Positions 27,457 through 39,085 of a DNA stretch of 64,000 nt are shown here, in pieces; position 1 is the stretch's first letter; each line of letters opens with the position of its first letter. The notes under the pieces are model-generated. The model saw nothing but the letters and a program-made list of their open reading frames with translations, was not told where the DNA came from and did no database searches. Position numbers and translations under genes: made by a program. This stretch comes from Candidatus Alistipes faecavium (GTDB lineage: Bacteria > Bacteroidota > Bacteroidia > Bacteroidales > Rikenellaceae): NCBI GenBank assembly GCA_019118605.1, contig DWYP01000044.1, forward strand, positions 31,096 to 95,095, written 5' to 3'.

Positions 27457-28251
27457 CTACTGCCGGACGAGGTGTCCGGCCACCCAATTGGTCAGTTCGA
27501 CGAACTCCCCGACCGACAGCGTCTCGGCCCGCCGCGAAAAGAAGGGGTGCTCCTCGCCGCCGAAATCGCCGAATGCGGCCTTCAGCGCATTGCGCAGCAT
27601 CTTGCGCCGCTGTCCGAACGAGGCCTTCACCACCTTGATGAAAAGCGTCTCGTCGCAGTCGAGCCGCTGCGTGGCATTCCGCCGCAGGCGGACGACGGCG
27701 CTCTTGACCTTCGGGGGCGGGTTGAAGACCTTCTCCCCCACCGTGAAGAGGTACTCGATGTCGTACCACGCCTGCAGCAGCACCGAAAGGATGCCGTACT
27801 CCTTCGATCCGGGCCCCTCGGCCAGCCGCACGGCCACCTCGCGCTGGATCATTCCCACGCACTCGGGAACCAGGTCGCGGTTTTCGAGCACCTTGAAGAA
27901 GATCTGCGAGGAGATGTTGTAGGGGAAGTTGCCGATGAGGCGCACCCCGTCGGGGAACTGCGCCCGGAGATCCATCTTCAGGAAGTCGGCGCCGAGCAGC
28001 CGCGGCGTGAAGTCGGGATAGTGCGCGCGGAGGTAGTCGACACTCTCCGCGTCGATCTCCACGCCCCACGTCGTGATGTCGCGGCGCTGCAGCAGGAACT
28101 GTGTCAGCACACCCATGCCGCACCCCACCTCGAGCACCGCAGCGGGCCGCTCCGCCGTCCCGCCCGCGAGGGCGTCGGCGATCTTGCGCGCAATGTTCAG
28201 GTCGGTCAGGAAGTGCTGACCCAGGGATTTTTTGGCTCGAACCTCCGTCAT
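27457..28251 (-). CDS. rsmA: 16S rRNA dimethyladenosine transferase
   Basis: A 264-residue KsgA/RsmA methyltransferase that dimethylates two adjacent adenosines in the 3'-terminal helix of 16S rRNA. The start MTEVRAKKSLGQHFL, the SAM motif EVGCGMGVLT and the catalytic NFPYNIS are all diagnostic. Length is normal. It is convergent with the M16 pair and follows the small membrane genes on the same strand, but a terminator hairpin lies between them. Confidence 0.95.
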   Translation of the reverse strand: MTEVRAKKSLGQHFLTDLNIARKIADALAGGTAERPAAVLEVGCGMGVLTQFLLQRRDITTWGVEIDAESVDYLRAHYPDFTPRLLGADFLKMDLRAQFPDGVRLIGNFPYNISSQIFFKVLENRDLVPECVGMIQREVAVRLAEGPGSKEYGILSVLLQAWYDIEYLFTVGEKVFNPPPKVKSAVVRLRRNATQRLDCDETLFIKVVKASFGQRRKMLRNALKAAFGDFGGEEHPFFSRRAETLSVGEFVELTNWVAGHLVRQ

Positions 28252-28269
28252 ACGGCTGCAAAGATATAA

Positions 28270-28305
28270 AAAAAGCCGGACGAGCGCCTCCTTGTCCGGC
28301 TTTTT
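28270..28305. terminator. Bidirectional terminator upstream of rsmA
   Basis: AAAAAGCCGGAC (28270-28281) and GTCCGGCTTTTT (28294-28305) are perfect reverse complements. It ends transcription from the small membrane gene cluster before rsmA. Confidence 0.85.
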
Positions 28306-28365
28306 GATCGGAACACCTCCCGGCCCGCTCTTCGCGGGAGAGGCAGCGGTATCGGCAACCCGCCG

Positions 28366-28617
28366 TCAGCGCCGCTCCTTGCGCCGGCGGCGCTTCTCCG
28401 AGCGTTTCCCGGCACGCTGCCGCTCGCGCTTTTCGGCACGCTGCCGACGCTGCGTGAGGCGGAACGTATAGAGCAGTCCCACGAACCCGACGCCCAGCAG
28501 CAGCACCCAGAACCACACGGCGATACCGCGTTCCATGTACTCCAATGCGTAGATGATCCCGGCGATGGCCAGCACCATGCCCGCCAGACGGACAGCCTGC
28601 ATCAAATTGCCTTTCAT
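28366..28617 (-). CDS. Small membrane protein with basic tail (unknown)
   Basis: An 83-residue protein with two hydrophobic segments (about 8-25 and 33-51) and a strongly basic C-terminus of about 30 residues (many Arg and Lys). No known family is recognised. It starts 1 bp after the upstream gene's stop, with ATG at 28617, and is the third of three tiny membrane genes. The basic tail on the cytoplasmic side could contact nucleic acid or lipid head groups, but that is speculation. Confidence 0.65.
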   Translation of the reverse strand: MKGNLMQAVRLAGMVLAIAGIIYALEYMERGIAVWFWVLLLGVGFVGLLYTFRLTQRRQRAEKRERQRAGKRSEKRRRRKERR

Positions 28618-28618
28618 A

Positions 28619-28825
28619 TCACTCTTTCGTTTCTTTCCTTTTATGTTTCCGCACCCGATGCTGCAAAGCCCCGAGCGTCAACAACCCGGAAGCCACGGCA
28701 AACAGCAGCGGCAGGTACCACAGGTCGAAATCGTCATCCATCGCCACCTTCCACGCAGCGACAAGTGCCGCAAGAAACAACACTGCGGCAAGAATCGCCT
28801 GGATCCGATCTATCGTACGCATCAT
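28619..28825 (-). CDS. Small two-helix membrane protein (unknown)
   Basis: A 68-residue protein with two hydrophobic segments (about 8-27 and 35-53), a short acidic loop between them (DDDFDLWYLP) and a basic C-terminus (HRVRKHKRKETKE). No family is recognised. It lies 4 bp downstream of the 77-residue gene and 1 bp upstream of the 83-residue gene, so the three are probably co-transcribed. Confidence 0.65.
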   Translation of the reverse strand: MMRTIDRIQAILAAVLFLAALVAAWKVAMDDDFDLWYLPLLFAVASGLLTLGALQHRVRKHKRKETKE

Positions 28826-28829
28826 ATCG

Positions 28830-29063
28830 TCAAGGTATTTTGTGCTTGTTCACTTCGTCGAGATGCCGGCGTTTTTTCTTGTTGAATTCGTTGTACACCA
28901 TTCCGACTCCCGCCAACACGAACAGTATGCCGATGACGAAGTCGGTGGCACTCACACAGTTGGAATGCGTCACACGCCAGTAGATGTTCGTCCCGAGCCA
29001 TACCAGCGCCAGGATCAGAAACAGCACGGCCAGCGTAAAGGTCTTTTTGTTGATGTTCTTCAT
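28830..29063 (-). CDS. Small two-helix membrane protein (unknown)
   Basis: A 77-residue protein with two hydrophobic segments (about 7-24 and 40-57) and a basic tail (NKKKRRHLDEVNKHK). It resembles its two downstream neighbours in layout but not closely in sequence. I chose the ATG at 29063; the frame could extend 2 codons to a TTG. No promoter is obvious in the 142 bp after recQ, so read-through from recQ is possible. Confidence 0.65.
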   Translation of the reverse strand: MKNINKKTFTLAVLFLILALVWLGTNIYWRVTHSNCVSATDFVIGILFVLAGVGMVYNEFNKKKRRHLDEVNKHKIP

Positions 29064-29106
29064 AGGCAAAGGGTTTTAGGTTATCGCTTCGGTTCGTATG
29101 CAAGCC

Positions 29107-29172
29107 GCTTCGGCCCGAGAGAGTCCCGGAGAGCCCCGGAGAGCCCCGAGAGAGCCCCGAGAGAGCCCCGGG
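29107..29172. repeat. Degenerate tandem array of GAGAGCCCCG units
   Basis: Between recQ and the small membrane genes, about six imperfect 10-11-bp copies of GAGAGCCCCG(A/G) run in tandem. They carry no gene and no clear hairpin. They resemble, in position and composition, the other GC-rich arrays at gene ends in this window. Confidence 0.7.
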
Positions 29173-29205
29173 TCGCGCCGGAGTCCGGGCGCCCCGCGCG
29201 CGGGA

Positions 29206-31398
<2,193 letters not shown>

Positions 31399-31503
31399 TG
31401 TATGGCCGTCTGAGAATGTGCTTACTTTCTGTTTGCTTACTGTCCGTAACCTTGAAAACCGAAAATTCAACGTAAAGATAAAAAACTTTTCGGAAAAAAA
31501 GCA

Positions 31504-31511
31504 TAACTTTG
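31504..31511 (+). promoter_or_regulatory. Probable -7 element for the lptB operon
   Basis: TAACTTTG matches TAnnTTTG 24 bp before the lptB start. No TTTG box sits at the usual distance; the upstream region is very A/T-rich. Confidence 0.55.
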
Positions 31512-31535
31512 TAAAAATTTTATTCTTCAAGCTTC

Positions 31536-32357
31536 ATGCGCCTTTACACCAGCGAACTCGTAAAGAAATACAAGTCCCGGACGGTGGTCAACCACGTCTC
31601 GATCGACGTCAACCAGGGCGAAATCGTCGGACTGCTCGGCCCCAACGGCGCCGGAAAGACCACCACCTTCTATATGATCGTCGGGCTCATCAAGCCCAAC
31701 GAGGGACGCATCTTCCTCGAGGACGACAACAAGCAGGTCTCCGAACTCACCGGACTGCCCGTCTACCGCCGCGCGCAGCTCGGCGTCGGATACCTCGCAC
31801 AGGAGGCCTCGGTATTCCGCCGTCTGTCGGTCGAGGACAACATCCGCGCGGTGCTCGAGATGACCGACCACACCAAGGAGTACCAGAACGAACGGGTCGA
31901 GGCCCTGATCGAGGAGTTCCGCCTCCAGAAGGTGCGCAAAAGCCTCGGAATCCAGCTCTCCGGAGGCGAGCGCCGACGTACGGAGATCGCACGCGCCGTG
32001 GCCATCAACCCGGCATTCATCCTCCTCGACGAACCCTTTGCGGGCGTCGACCCCATCGCCGTAGAGGACATCCAGTCGATCGTCGCCACGCTCAAGCACA
32101 AGAACATCGGCGTAATCATCACCGACCACAACGTCGACGAAACGCTCGCCATCACCGACCGCACCTACCTGCTCTACGAGGGGAAGATCCTCAAGACCGG
32201 CACAGCCGAGGAGCTGGCCGCCGACCCGATGGTCCGCAAGGTCTACCTCGGGCAGCACTTCGAACTCAAAAAGAGCCACCAGCTGACCCAGGAGATGAAA
32301 AACCGCGTGGGCCAGGAGCTCCGCAACCAAACGAACGACACTTCCGACCATGAATAG
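31536..32357 (+). CDS. lptB: LPS export ABC transporter ATP-binding protein
   Basis: A 273-residue ATPase of the LptB type, which with LptF/G extracts LPS from the inner membrane. Walker [10 protein letters not shown] is at 35-43, signature LSGGERRR, and Walker [14 protein letters not shown]. The family-specific [19 protein letters not shown] matches LptB. The ~25-residue C-terminal extension beyond the standard end is charged. It overlaps aroA by 8 bp. The envelope function fits the OstA-like, SurA-like and M23 genes also in the window. Confidence 0.95.
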   Translation: MRLYTSELVKKYKSRTVVNHVSIDVNQGEIVGLLGPNGAGKTTTFYMIVGLIKPNEGRIFLEDDNKQVSELTGLPVYRRAQLGVGYLAQEASVFRRLSVEDNIRAVLEMTDHTKEYQNERVEALIEEFRLQKVRKSLGIQLSGGERRRTEIARAVAINPAFILLDEPFAGVDPIAVEDIQSIVATLKHKNIGVIITDHNVDETLAITDRTYLLYEGKILKTGTAEELAADPMVRKVYLGQHFELKKSHQLTQEMKNRVGQELRNQTNDTSDHE

Positions 32358-33594
32358 AACGATCGCCCCGGGCCGCGTCAAAGGCACGCTGACGCCGCCC
32401 TGCTCGAAAAGCTATGCTCAGCGTGCCCTGGCCGCCGCGCTGCTCTCCAGGGAGCCGAGCGTGCTGCGCAACCTCGAATTCTGCGACGACACCCGTTCGG
32501 CCATGCGCTGCATCGAGACTCTCGGTGCCCGCGTGGAACAGGTCGACGCCACGTCGCTCTCCATCACCGGAGGCCTCGCGCCCCGCGGCTCGCGCCTCGA
32601 CGTGGGCGAATCGGGGCTCTCGACCCGGCTGTTCACACCCATCGCGGCCCTCTGCCGCACGCCCATCACCATCGACGGACGAGGATCCCTGCTCCGCCGC
32701 CCGATGGGCATGATGACCGAGCCGCTCCGCCAGCTCGGCGTGCACGTCCACGACAGCGGAGGGTTCCTCCCCGTAGAGGTCTGCGGCCCGATGCACGGAG
32801 GCGAGGTGTTCGTCGACGGTTCGGTCTCCTCGCAGTTCATCACCGGGCTGCTGCTCGCCCTGCCGCTCTCCGAGCGCGACACGATGCTCCATGTCCGCAA
32901 CGCCGTCTCGACGCCCTACCTCGACATGACCCTCGACACCGCGGCGCGCTTCGGCGTGGAGATCAACCAGCGGGACTACAGCGAATTCTACATCCCCGGG
33001 CGCCAGCTCTACCGTTCGACCTACTTCAGCATCGAAGGGGACTGGAGCGCCGCGGCCATGCTCCTCGTGGCGGGCGCCACGGCCGGCGAGGTCACCGTGA
33101 GCAACATCTCGCTGCTCTCGAAGCAGGCCGACACGGCCATCTGCGAGGCGCTCGTGCGCGCCGGGGCCGCGGTCATCAACGAAAAGGACTCGGTGACGGC
33201 CTCGCACCGCCCGCTCCGCGCCTTCGAGTTCGACGCCACGAACTGCCCCGACCTCTTCCCGGCGCTGGCCGCCCTGGCCGCCGCAGCCGAAGGGGTGAGC
33301 GTCATCCGCGGCACGTCGCGCCTCGAATACAAGGAGAGCAACCGCGCGGAGGCCATCCGCGAAGAGTACGGACGCCTGGGAATCGAGGTCGACAATTCGG
33401 AGAAGGACCTCATGAAGATCCGCGGAGGGCAGATCCACGCCGCCCCCGTCGACAGCCACGCTGACCACCGCATGGCCATGTCGCTGGCCGTCGCCGCCCT
33501 GCGTGCCGACGCTCCCGTGGAGATCGAGGGCACGGAGTGCGTGGCCAAGAGCTACCCGGAATTCTTCGAGGATTTCGCCCGCATCCGCGAATAA
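32350..33594 (+). CDS. aroA: 3-phosphoshikimate 1-carboxyvinyltransferase
   Basis: A 414-residue EPSP synthase of the shikimate pathway. Visible landmarks are [14 protein letters not shown] (PEP/S3P-binding Lys and Ser), [12 protein letters not shown] with the GESG(L)S/TR signature, [18 protein letters not shown], and the C-terminal [13 protein letters not shown]. In the second landmark LST replaces the more usual GTA-type turn. The next gene, aroC, is the next step of the same pathway. Overlap with lptB puts it in the same operon. Confidence 0.93.
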   Translation: MNRTIAPGRVKGTLTPPCSKSYAQRALAAALLSREPSVLRNLEFCDDTRSAMRCIETLGARVEQVDATSLSITGGLAPRGSRLDVGESGLSTRLFTPIAALCRTPITIDGRGSLLRRPMGMMTEPLRQLGVHVHDSGGFLPVEVCGPMHGGEVFVDGSVSSQFITGLLLALPLSERDTMLHVRNAVSTPYLDMTLDTAARFGVEINQRDYSEFYIPGRQLYRSTYFSIEGDWSAAAMLLVAGATAGEVTVSNISLLSKQADTAICEALVRAGAAVINEKDSVTASHRPLRAFEFDATNCPDLFPALAALAAAAEGVSVIRGTSRLEYKESNRAEAIREEYGRLGIEVDNSEKDLMKIRGGQIHAAPVDSHADHRMAMSLAVAALRADAPVEIEGTECVAKSYPEFFEDFARIRE

Positions 33595-33607
33595 AACGCC
33601 TTTCGAC

Positions 33608-34588
33608 ATGAACCAGTTCGGACACCATTTCCGCCTCTCGATCTGGGGCGAATCCCACGGGCCGATGGTCGGCATCACGATCGACGGCGTACGGCCGGGC
33701 ATCGCCCTCGCGGAGGAGGATTTCGCCGCGGATCTCGCGCGCAGGCGCGGAGGAAGCACCCCGGGCGCCACGCCGCGCCGCGAACCCGACATCCCGCAGA
33801 TCGTCTCGGGACTCTACCGCGGACATACCACCGGGGCCCCGCTGACGCTGCTCTTCGCCAACACCAACACCCGTTCGCAGGACTATGCCAACGTCGTGCG
33901 CCACTTCCGGCCCTCGCATGCCGACACGGTGGCGTATTACAAATACGGAGGGTTCAACGACCCCCGCGGCGGAGGGCACTTCTCGGCACGCCTGACCGTG
34001 GCGCTGGTCGCCGCGGGCGTCGTGGCGAAGAAGATGCTGCCCGAAGGGGTGTGCTTCACGACGCGCCTGACCGAAATCGGAGGCTGCGACGACCCGCAGC
34101 GTTTCGACGAGGTGCTGCGCCATGCCGCCGCCGAGCTCGACTCCGTGGGCGGGATCGTCGAGTGCCGCGTGCAGGGCGTGCCGCGCGGCCTGGGAGAGCC
34201 CTTCTTCGATTCGGCCGAGAGCATGATCGCCCACCTGCTATTCGCCGTCCCGGCGGTCAAGGGCGTGGAGTTCGGAAGCGGCTTCGCCGGAGCGCGCCTG
34301 CGCGGTTCGCAGAACAACGACCCGGTCGTCGACGCCGCGGGAACCACCTCCACGAACCACGCCGGAGGCATCAACGGCGGCATTACGAACGGCAACGAAC
34401 TGGTCGTGCGCGCGGCGCTGAAACCCACGCCCAGCATCGCCCGCGAGCAGATGACCTACAACCTCGACACGCAGCGCGTCGAGCCGCTGACGATCCGCGG
34501 ACGGCACGACACATGCGTCGCCCTGCGCGGCGCGGTGGTGGTCGAGGCCGCCGTGGCCATCGCCCTGGCGAACTTCCACGACGCATGA
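33608..34588 (+). CDS. aroC: Chorismate synthase
   Basis: A 326-residue enzyme that converts EPSP to chorismate using reduced FMN. WGESHGP at 13-19 is signature 1, GGGHFSARLT is the second and GRHDTCVALRGAVVVEA the third. It is somewhat shorter than the common ~360 residues, mainly through a compact middle region. The start is ATG 33608, 13 bp after aroA; an earlier frame open to 33503 overlaps aroA. The stop overlaps the prmC start as ATGA. Confidence 0.95.
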   Translation: MNQFGHHFRLSIWGESHGPMVGITIDGVRPGIALAEEDFAADLARRRGGSTPGATPRREPDIPQIVSGLYRGHTTGAPLTLLFANTNTRSQDYANVVRHFRPSHADTVAYYKYGGFNDPRGGGHFSARLTVALVAAGVVAKKMLPEGVCFTTRLTEIGGCDDPQRFDEVLRHAAAELDSVGGIVECRVQGVPRGLGEPFFDSAESMIAHLLFAVPAVKGVEFGSGFAGARLRGSQNNDPVVDAAGTTSTNHAGGINGGITNGNELVVRAALKPTPSIAREQMTYNLDTQRVEPLTIRGRHDTCVALRGAVVVEAAVAIALANFHDA

Positions 34589-35559
34589 CCCTCCGCGAAG
34601 CCATCGACCGCACCGCCGCACGCCTCACCCCGCTCTACGACCCGCGCGAGGCGCGGAACCTCGCGCGGCGGATCGTGGCCGAATACGCCGCCGTGAGCCT
34701 CTCGGAGCTCTTCGCCGACCCCGTCCGGGAGATAACACCCGAAACCGCGCGGCGGCTGGAGGCGGCGGCCCAACGCCTTGCGGCGGGAGAGCCCCTGCAA
34801 TACATCCTCGGAGCGGCCGACTTCTACGGACGCCGCTTCGCCGTGCGCGAGGGGGTGCTGATTCCGCGTCCCGAGACCGAGGAGCTGGTCGACTGGATCC
34901 TCCGCGAGGAGCCGCAGGCCGGGCGGATGCTCGACATCGGAACCGGGAGCGGCTGCATCGCCGCCTCGCTGGCCCTGGCACGTCCCGGGGCCGAAGTCCT
35001 TGCCGCCGACCTCTCGTCGGCGGCACTCGCCGTCGCCGCCGCGAACTGCCGCAGCCTCGGCGCACGGGTCACGATCCGCCGCGCCGATGCACTCGGTGCA
35101 GCGTCCGACGCCCCGGGTCTCGAGGAGGCCTTCGGACAGGGGTTCGACCTCTTTGTCTCGAACCCTCCCTACGTACCCGAGAGCGACCGTGCGGCGATGC
35201 ACCCCAATGTCCGCGACCACGAGCCCGCGGAGGCGCTGTTCGTCCCCGACGACGACCGGTTCCGCTTCTACCGCGCCATTGCGCGGGCCGGGCGGCGGAT
35301 GCTCCGACCCGGGGGCGCCCTCTACTTCGAGATCTACGAACATGCCGCCGGGGAGCTGGCCCGCCTGCTCGCCGACGAAGGATACGAGGAGATCGAGCTG
35401 CGCGAGGATCTCTTCGGAAGGCCCCGCATGGCGCGGTGCCGCAAATCCGCACGCCCCGAAGATTCCGCACGCCCCGCGCAGTCTGAACACCCCGAACGCC
35501 CCGCACAGTCTGAACGCCCCGCACACCCCGCACGGGAGGAAAAATCATCGTCCTTATGA
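34585..35559 (+). CDS. prmC: Peptide chain release factor glutamine methyltransferase with repeat tail
   Basis: A 324-residue PrmC/HemK enzyme that methylates the GGQ glutamine of release factors. It has an N-terminal helical domain, the SAM motif LDIGTGSGCIAASLAL (117-130) and catalytic NPPY at 193-196. The enzyme proper ends near residue 287. Residues 288-319 are a low-complexity tail of SARPEDSARPAQSE-type repeats encoded by GCACGCCCCG-rich DNA, unlike usual PrmC. The stop overlaps recX as ATGA. Confidence 0.92.
   Translation: MTLREAIDRTAARLTPLYDPREARNLARRIVAEYAAVSLSELFADPVREITPETARRLEAAAQRLAAGEPLQYILGAADFYGRRFAVREGVLIPRPETEELVDWILREEPQAGRMLDIGTGSGCIAASLALARPGAEVLAADLSSAALAVAAANCRSLGARVTIRRADALGAASDAPGLEEAFGQGFDLFVSNPPYVPESDRAAMHPNVRDHEPAEALFVPDDDRFRFYRAIARAGRRMLRPGGALYFEIYEHAAGELARLLADEGYEEIELREDLFGRPRMARCRKSARPEDSARPAQSEHPERPAQSERPAHPAREEKSSSL
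35446..35540 (+). repeat. GC-rich repeats inside the 3' end of prmC
   Basis: Imperfect copies of CGCCCCGCACAGTCTGAA and CGCACGCCCCGAAGATTC type units lie in frame at the end of prmC. They resemble the intergenic arrays after thiL, upstream of Nif3 and after recQ, but here they are translated as an Ala/Arg/Pro/Ser-rich tail. Confidence 0.7.
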
Positions 35560-36083
35560 AACAGGATCCGCAACTTTCCGAGGAGCCGAAGCGCCGGCGC
35601 ACGAAGACGCCCGACGAGGCGCTGGCCGCGCTGATGCGGCTCTGCGCCCGGGCCGAGAAGACGGAATCCGACGCCCGGAGGCTGTTGGACGGCTGGGGCG
35701 TGGCCGAAGCCGAGGCGCGGAGGATCGTCGAGAGGCTCGTACGGGAGCGCTTCATCGACGATGCGCGCTACGCCGCGGCGTTCGTGCGCGAGAAGCTGCG
35801 CCTGAGCGGCTGGGGCGCCTACAAGATCCGCGCGGCCCTGCGCCGCAAGGGGATCGACCCCGGGCTGATCGACGAGGCCCTGGCGCAGGCCGACGAGGAG
35901 GGAATGCGCGGGCGGCTGCACGAGATGCTCGCCCGCAAGGCCCGGACGGTGAAACACGCCTCGGGCCGCGAACTGAAAACGAAACTGATCCGATACGGAC
36001 TCTCGCTCGGATACGAATACGACGCGGTGCTCGACGACGCCGCGGCAATCACCAGACAGCAATACCCATGCGACGAATACTGA
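35556..36083 (+). CDS. recX: RecX-family regulatory protein
   Basis: A 175-residue all-helical protein of the RecX family, which modulates RecA filaments. ARRIVERLVRERFIDDARYAAAFV and the LRLSGWGAYKIRAALRRKGI segment are characteristic helical repeats. recA is not adjacent here. It is coupled to prmC at its start and overlaps the next gene by 16 bp, so it belongs to the lptB operon. Confidence 0.88.
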   Translation: MKQDPQLSEEPKRRRTKTPDEALAALMRLCARAEKTESDARRLLDGWGVAEAEARRIVERLVRERFIDDARYAAAFVREKLRLSGWGAYKIRAALRRKGIDPGLIDEALAQADEEGMRGRLHEMLARKARTVKHASGRELKTKLIRYGLSLGYEYDAVLDDAAAITRQQYPCDEY

Positions 36084-37801
36084 TTCTGCTCATCATGGCG
36101 GCATTCGGAGCCCCGGCACACGCCCAGGCCCTCGATCCGTCCGACTACATCTACCCCGTCGAAGGGGTGGCGGGCCTCTACTCGGCCAATTTCGGCGAAA
36201 TGCGCCCCGGCCACTTCCACGCCGGGATCGACATCAAGACCGACGGCGTGGAGGGAAAGCCCCTGGTGGCCGTGGCCGACGGATACGTCTCGCGCCTGTC
36301 GATCGCCCCGGGCGGCTACGGAAGGGCCATCTACCTCACGCTCCGCAACGGCACAACGGCCGTCTACGGGCACCTGCAGCGCTTCCGCGACGACATCGAG
36401 GAGTATCTCCGCGCGGAGCGCCGCCGCCAGCGCCGCAACAGCCTCGATCTCTCGTTCGGGCCCGAACAGTGGCCCGTGAAACAGGGCGACCGCATCGGGT
36501 ATTCGGGCAACAGCGGCTCCTCCTCGGGCCCGCACCTGCACTTCGAAATCCGCGACACCCCGACGCAGCGCGTCCGCAACGTCGTGCGCGAGGGGATCGT
36601 CCGCCCGACCGACGACATCCCCCCGCGCATCCTGCGCGTCCACTATGTCGAGGTCGACACCCTGCAGGGCATTCCCGTCCACGGGCCCGAGGCAAGCTAC
36701 TCCGTCGTGCGCGACGCCGACGGCCGCTACCGCCTCACGCGCGAGGAGCCCGTCCCGACAGGGCCCCGCGGCTACTTCATCGCCGAGGTGACGGACCGCC
36801 GCAACGGCGTGGGCAACACCTTCGGGGTGTGGCGCGTCACGGCCAGCATGGACGGCGAGCCCTATTTCGAATACCGCATGGACGGATTCACCTTCGACCT
36901 CTCGCGCTGCTGCGACGCCGTGAGCTGCTATCCCATGCAGCGCCGTTCGCGCAACGAGGTGATCCGCCTCGCCCAGCTCGAAGGGGCCCCGAACCTCTTC
37001 TATACGGTCATGCGCGAGCGCGGGCTCGTGCGCGTGGCCGAAGGCTCCACGCACCGCATCCGCATCGAGGTCGAGGACGACTGCGGGAACCGCTCGCAGC
37101 TGGAGTTCTCCATCCGCGGAACGGCCCCGACGCTCCATCCCGCGGAGGTTGTCGACAGCCTCGACATCCCGCTGTACGCCGACCGCATGTCGGTACTCCG
37201 CTACGGCACGGAAGCCGTGGCGCGGATTCCCGCGGGTGCGCTCCACGAGTCGCTCTTCGTACGCCCCGAGCGCACGCAGGTCGCCGAAAAGCTCCACGGC
37301 GTGGTCTTCTTCTCGCCCGCCTACCGGTTCCTCGGGCCCGACACGCCCCTGCGTCAGGCCGCCGTCGTCTCCATCGAGGCGCAGGTGCCCCGCGAGTACC
37401 ATCTCCGCGCCACGCTCGCGGCCCGGACGTCCAGCGGAGGATGGGTTCCCGCCGGAGGAACCTATTCGAACGGGGCCGTCAATGCCGTAACCCGTTCGAC
37501 GGGCGACCTGGCCGTCGTGGCCGACACCCTGCCCCCGACCATCCGGCCCCTCTTCACCGAAGGGGCCGACCTCTCGAAAGCCGCCTCGATCCGGCTGCGC
37601 GTAGGCGACAACTTCTCGGGAATCGCCGCCTGGACGATGACCATCGACGGCGAATGGGTGCCCAGCGAGCGCTATCCGATGCGCGGGACGCTCGTACACG
37701 AATTCGACACCCCGCCGCAGCGCCGCCGCCACACGATCCGACTCTCGGTACGCGACGCCGCGGGAAACATCGCCCGCTACGAAGGATCCTTCGTCCGATA
37801 G
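36068..37801 (+). CDS. Secreted M23-family peptidase with C-terminal extension
   Basis: A 577-residue protein with a signal peptide (about 1-20, cut after AHA) and an M23 (LytM) domain: HAGID (H51, D55) and PHLHFE (H156, H158) supply the zinc ligands. The remaining ~400 residues form a beta-rich extension containing Ig-like strands (YFIAEVTDRR, HRIRIEVEDDCGN, IRLSVRDAAGN). M23 domains cut peptidoglycan cross-bridges. This long form with the extension is common in Bacteroidota and its exact role is unknown. The start overlaps recX by 16 bp. Confidence 0.87.
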   Translation: MRRILILLIMAAFGAPAHAQALDPSDYIYPVEGVAGLYSANFGEMRPGHFHAGIDIKTDGVEGKPLVAVADGYVSRLSIAPGGYGRAIYLTLRNGTTAVYGHLQRFRDDIEEYLRAERRRQRRNSLDLSFGPEQWPVKQGDRIGYSGNSGSSSGPHLHFEIRDTPTQRVRNVVREGIVRPTDDIPPRILRVHYVEVDTLQGIPVHGPEASYSVVRDADGRYRLTREEPVPTGPRGYFIAEVTDRRNGVGNTFGVWRVTASMDGEPYFEYRMDGFTFDLSRCCDAVSCYPMQRRSRNEVIRLAQLEGAPNLFYTVMRERGLVRVAEGSTHRIRIEVEDDCGNRSQLEFSIRGTAPTLHPAEVVDSLDIPLYADRMSVLRYGTEAVARIPAGALHESLFVRPERTQVAEKLHGVVFFSPAYRFLGPDTPLRQAAVVSIEAQVPREYHLRATLAARTSSGGWVPAGGTYSNGAVNAVTRSTGDLAVVADTLPPTIRPLFTEGADLSKAASIRLRVGDNFSGIAAWTMTIDGEWVPSERYPMRGTLVHEFDTPPQRRRHTIRLSVRDAAGNIARYEGSFVR

Positions 37802-37953
37802 CCGCCCTGCGCAACCCGTTTCGGATTCCTGAGACCCCCTCACCCCTTCGCCGACACGACGAAACGATCGTCGCGACAGGCGGAGGGATGTTTTTTATGG
37901 ACAAAATCAGTATTTTTTTCACCATTAACAGCACAAATCCCCTCATTTAATCG

Positions 37954-37961
37954 TACCTTTG
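37954..37961 (+). promoter_or_regulatory. -7 element for the RND efflux operon
   Basis: TACCTTTG matches the -7 consensus 31 bp before the membrane-fusion protein start; the -33 region is not conserved. The 191-bp gap otherwise holds no gene. Confidence 0.6.
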
Positions 37962-37992
37962 TAGAAACATACTAACCCTCCCCGACTGCTGC

Positions 37993-39072
37993 ATGAAAAA
38001 GAAAAAATGGATCATCACGGCCCTCATTCTGTTGGTCTTCTGCATCGCCCTGGGCGTCTACAACTACTTCAACGGTCGCAAAAGCACCCCCGGAACCGAC
38101 GTGGAGGAGATCGTTGCGCCGCGTAAGATAAACACCCTGAACGTCAACGGGTTCATCATACGCACGAAGCACCTTACGGACGGCATCTCCGGAGTGGCCA
38201 ACCTGCTCCCCGACGAGGAGGTGGATCTCTCGTTCGAAACCTCGGGAAAGATCGTCGCCATCAACTTCCAGGAAGGAACGCCCGTCCGCAAGGGCGACCT
38301 GCTCGCAAAGGTCAACGACAAACCCCTGCAGGCCCAGCTGGCCCGCTACGAGGCACAGCTCAAGCTCGCCGAAGACCGCGTATACCGCCAAAACGCACTG
38401 CTCGAGAAGGATGCCGTGAGCCAGGAGGCCTTCGAACAGGCTCAGACCGAACTCGCCACGCTCATCGCCGAGATCAACATCGTCAAGTCGAACATCGAAC
38501 TCACGGAGCTCCGCGCCCCGTTCGACGGAATCATCGGCCTGCGCAACGTCAGCGAGGGTGCCTACGCCTCGCCGAGCGTCGTGGTGGCCACGCTGACAAA
38601 GATCACGCCCCTGAAGATCGACTTCTTCGTGCCCGAGCGCTACGCCAAGCAGGTCAAACCCGGCACGCGTTTCAACTTCACCGTCGACGGATACCAGGAG
38701 AGCTTCCAGGGATCGGTCTACGCCACCGAATCGAAAGTCGATGCCGCAACCCGCACCTTCGCCGTGCGCGGACTCTACCCCAACACCAGCGCGCGGCTCA
38801 CACCCGGACGTTTCGCCTCGGTCAACATCCGCCTGCACGACATCCCCGACGCCATAGCCATCCCCACCGAGGCGATCGTCCCCGAAATGGGCGTCGACAA
38901 GGTCTACCTCTACCGCGGAGGCCGCGCCCACGCCGTCGAGGTGACCACCGGGCTGCGCACCGACGCCGAACTGCAGATCCTGCGCGGACTCTCGGTCGGC
39001 GACACGCTCATCACCTCGGGAACCCTTCAGCTGCGCGAAGGCCTGCCCGTGAAACTCGACGTCGTAGAATAA
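37993..39072 (+). CDS. RND efflux periplasmic adaptor (membrane fusion protein)
   Basis: A 359-residue adaptor linking an inner-membrane RND pump to an outer-membrane channel. An N-terminal anchor (about 5-26) is followed by a biotinyl/lipoyl half-motif (VDLSFETSGKIVAINFQEGT), a short alpha-hairpin (QAQLARYEAQLKLAEDRV), the second half-motif (ELRAPFDGIIGLRNVSEG) and a beta-barrel. The hairpin is short, as in MexA-type drug pumps. It is first in a three-gene operon with the pump and the TolC-like channel. Confidence 0.93.
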   Translation: MKKKKWIITALILLVFCIALGVYNYFNGRKSTPGTDVEEIVAPRKINTLNVNGFIIRTKHLTDGISGVANLLPDEEVDLSFETSGKIVAINFQEGTPVRKGDLLAKVNDKPLQAQLARYEAQLKLAEDRVYRQNALLEKDAVSQEAFEQAQTELATLIAEINIVKSNIELTELRAPFDGIIGLRNVSEGAYASPSVVVATLTKITPLKIDFFVPERYAKQVKPGTRFNFTVDGYQESFQGSVYATESKVDAATRTFAVRGLYPNTSARLTPGRFASVNIRLHDIPDAIAIPTEAIVPEMGVDKVYLYRGGRAHAVEVTTGLRTDAELQILRGLSVGDTLITSGTLQLREGLPVKLDVVE

Positions 39073-39085
39073 ACCCCGCCGAAGC

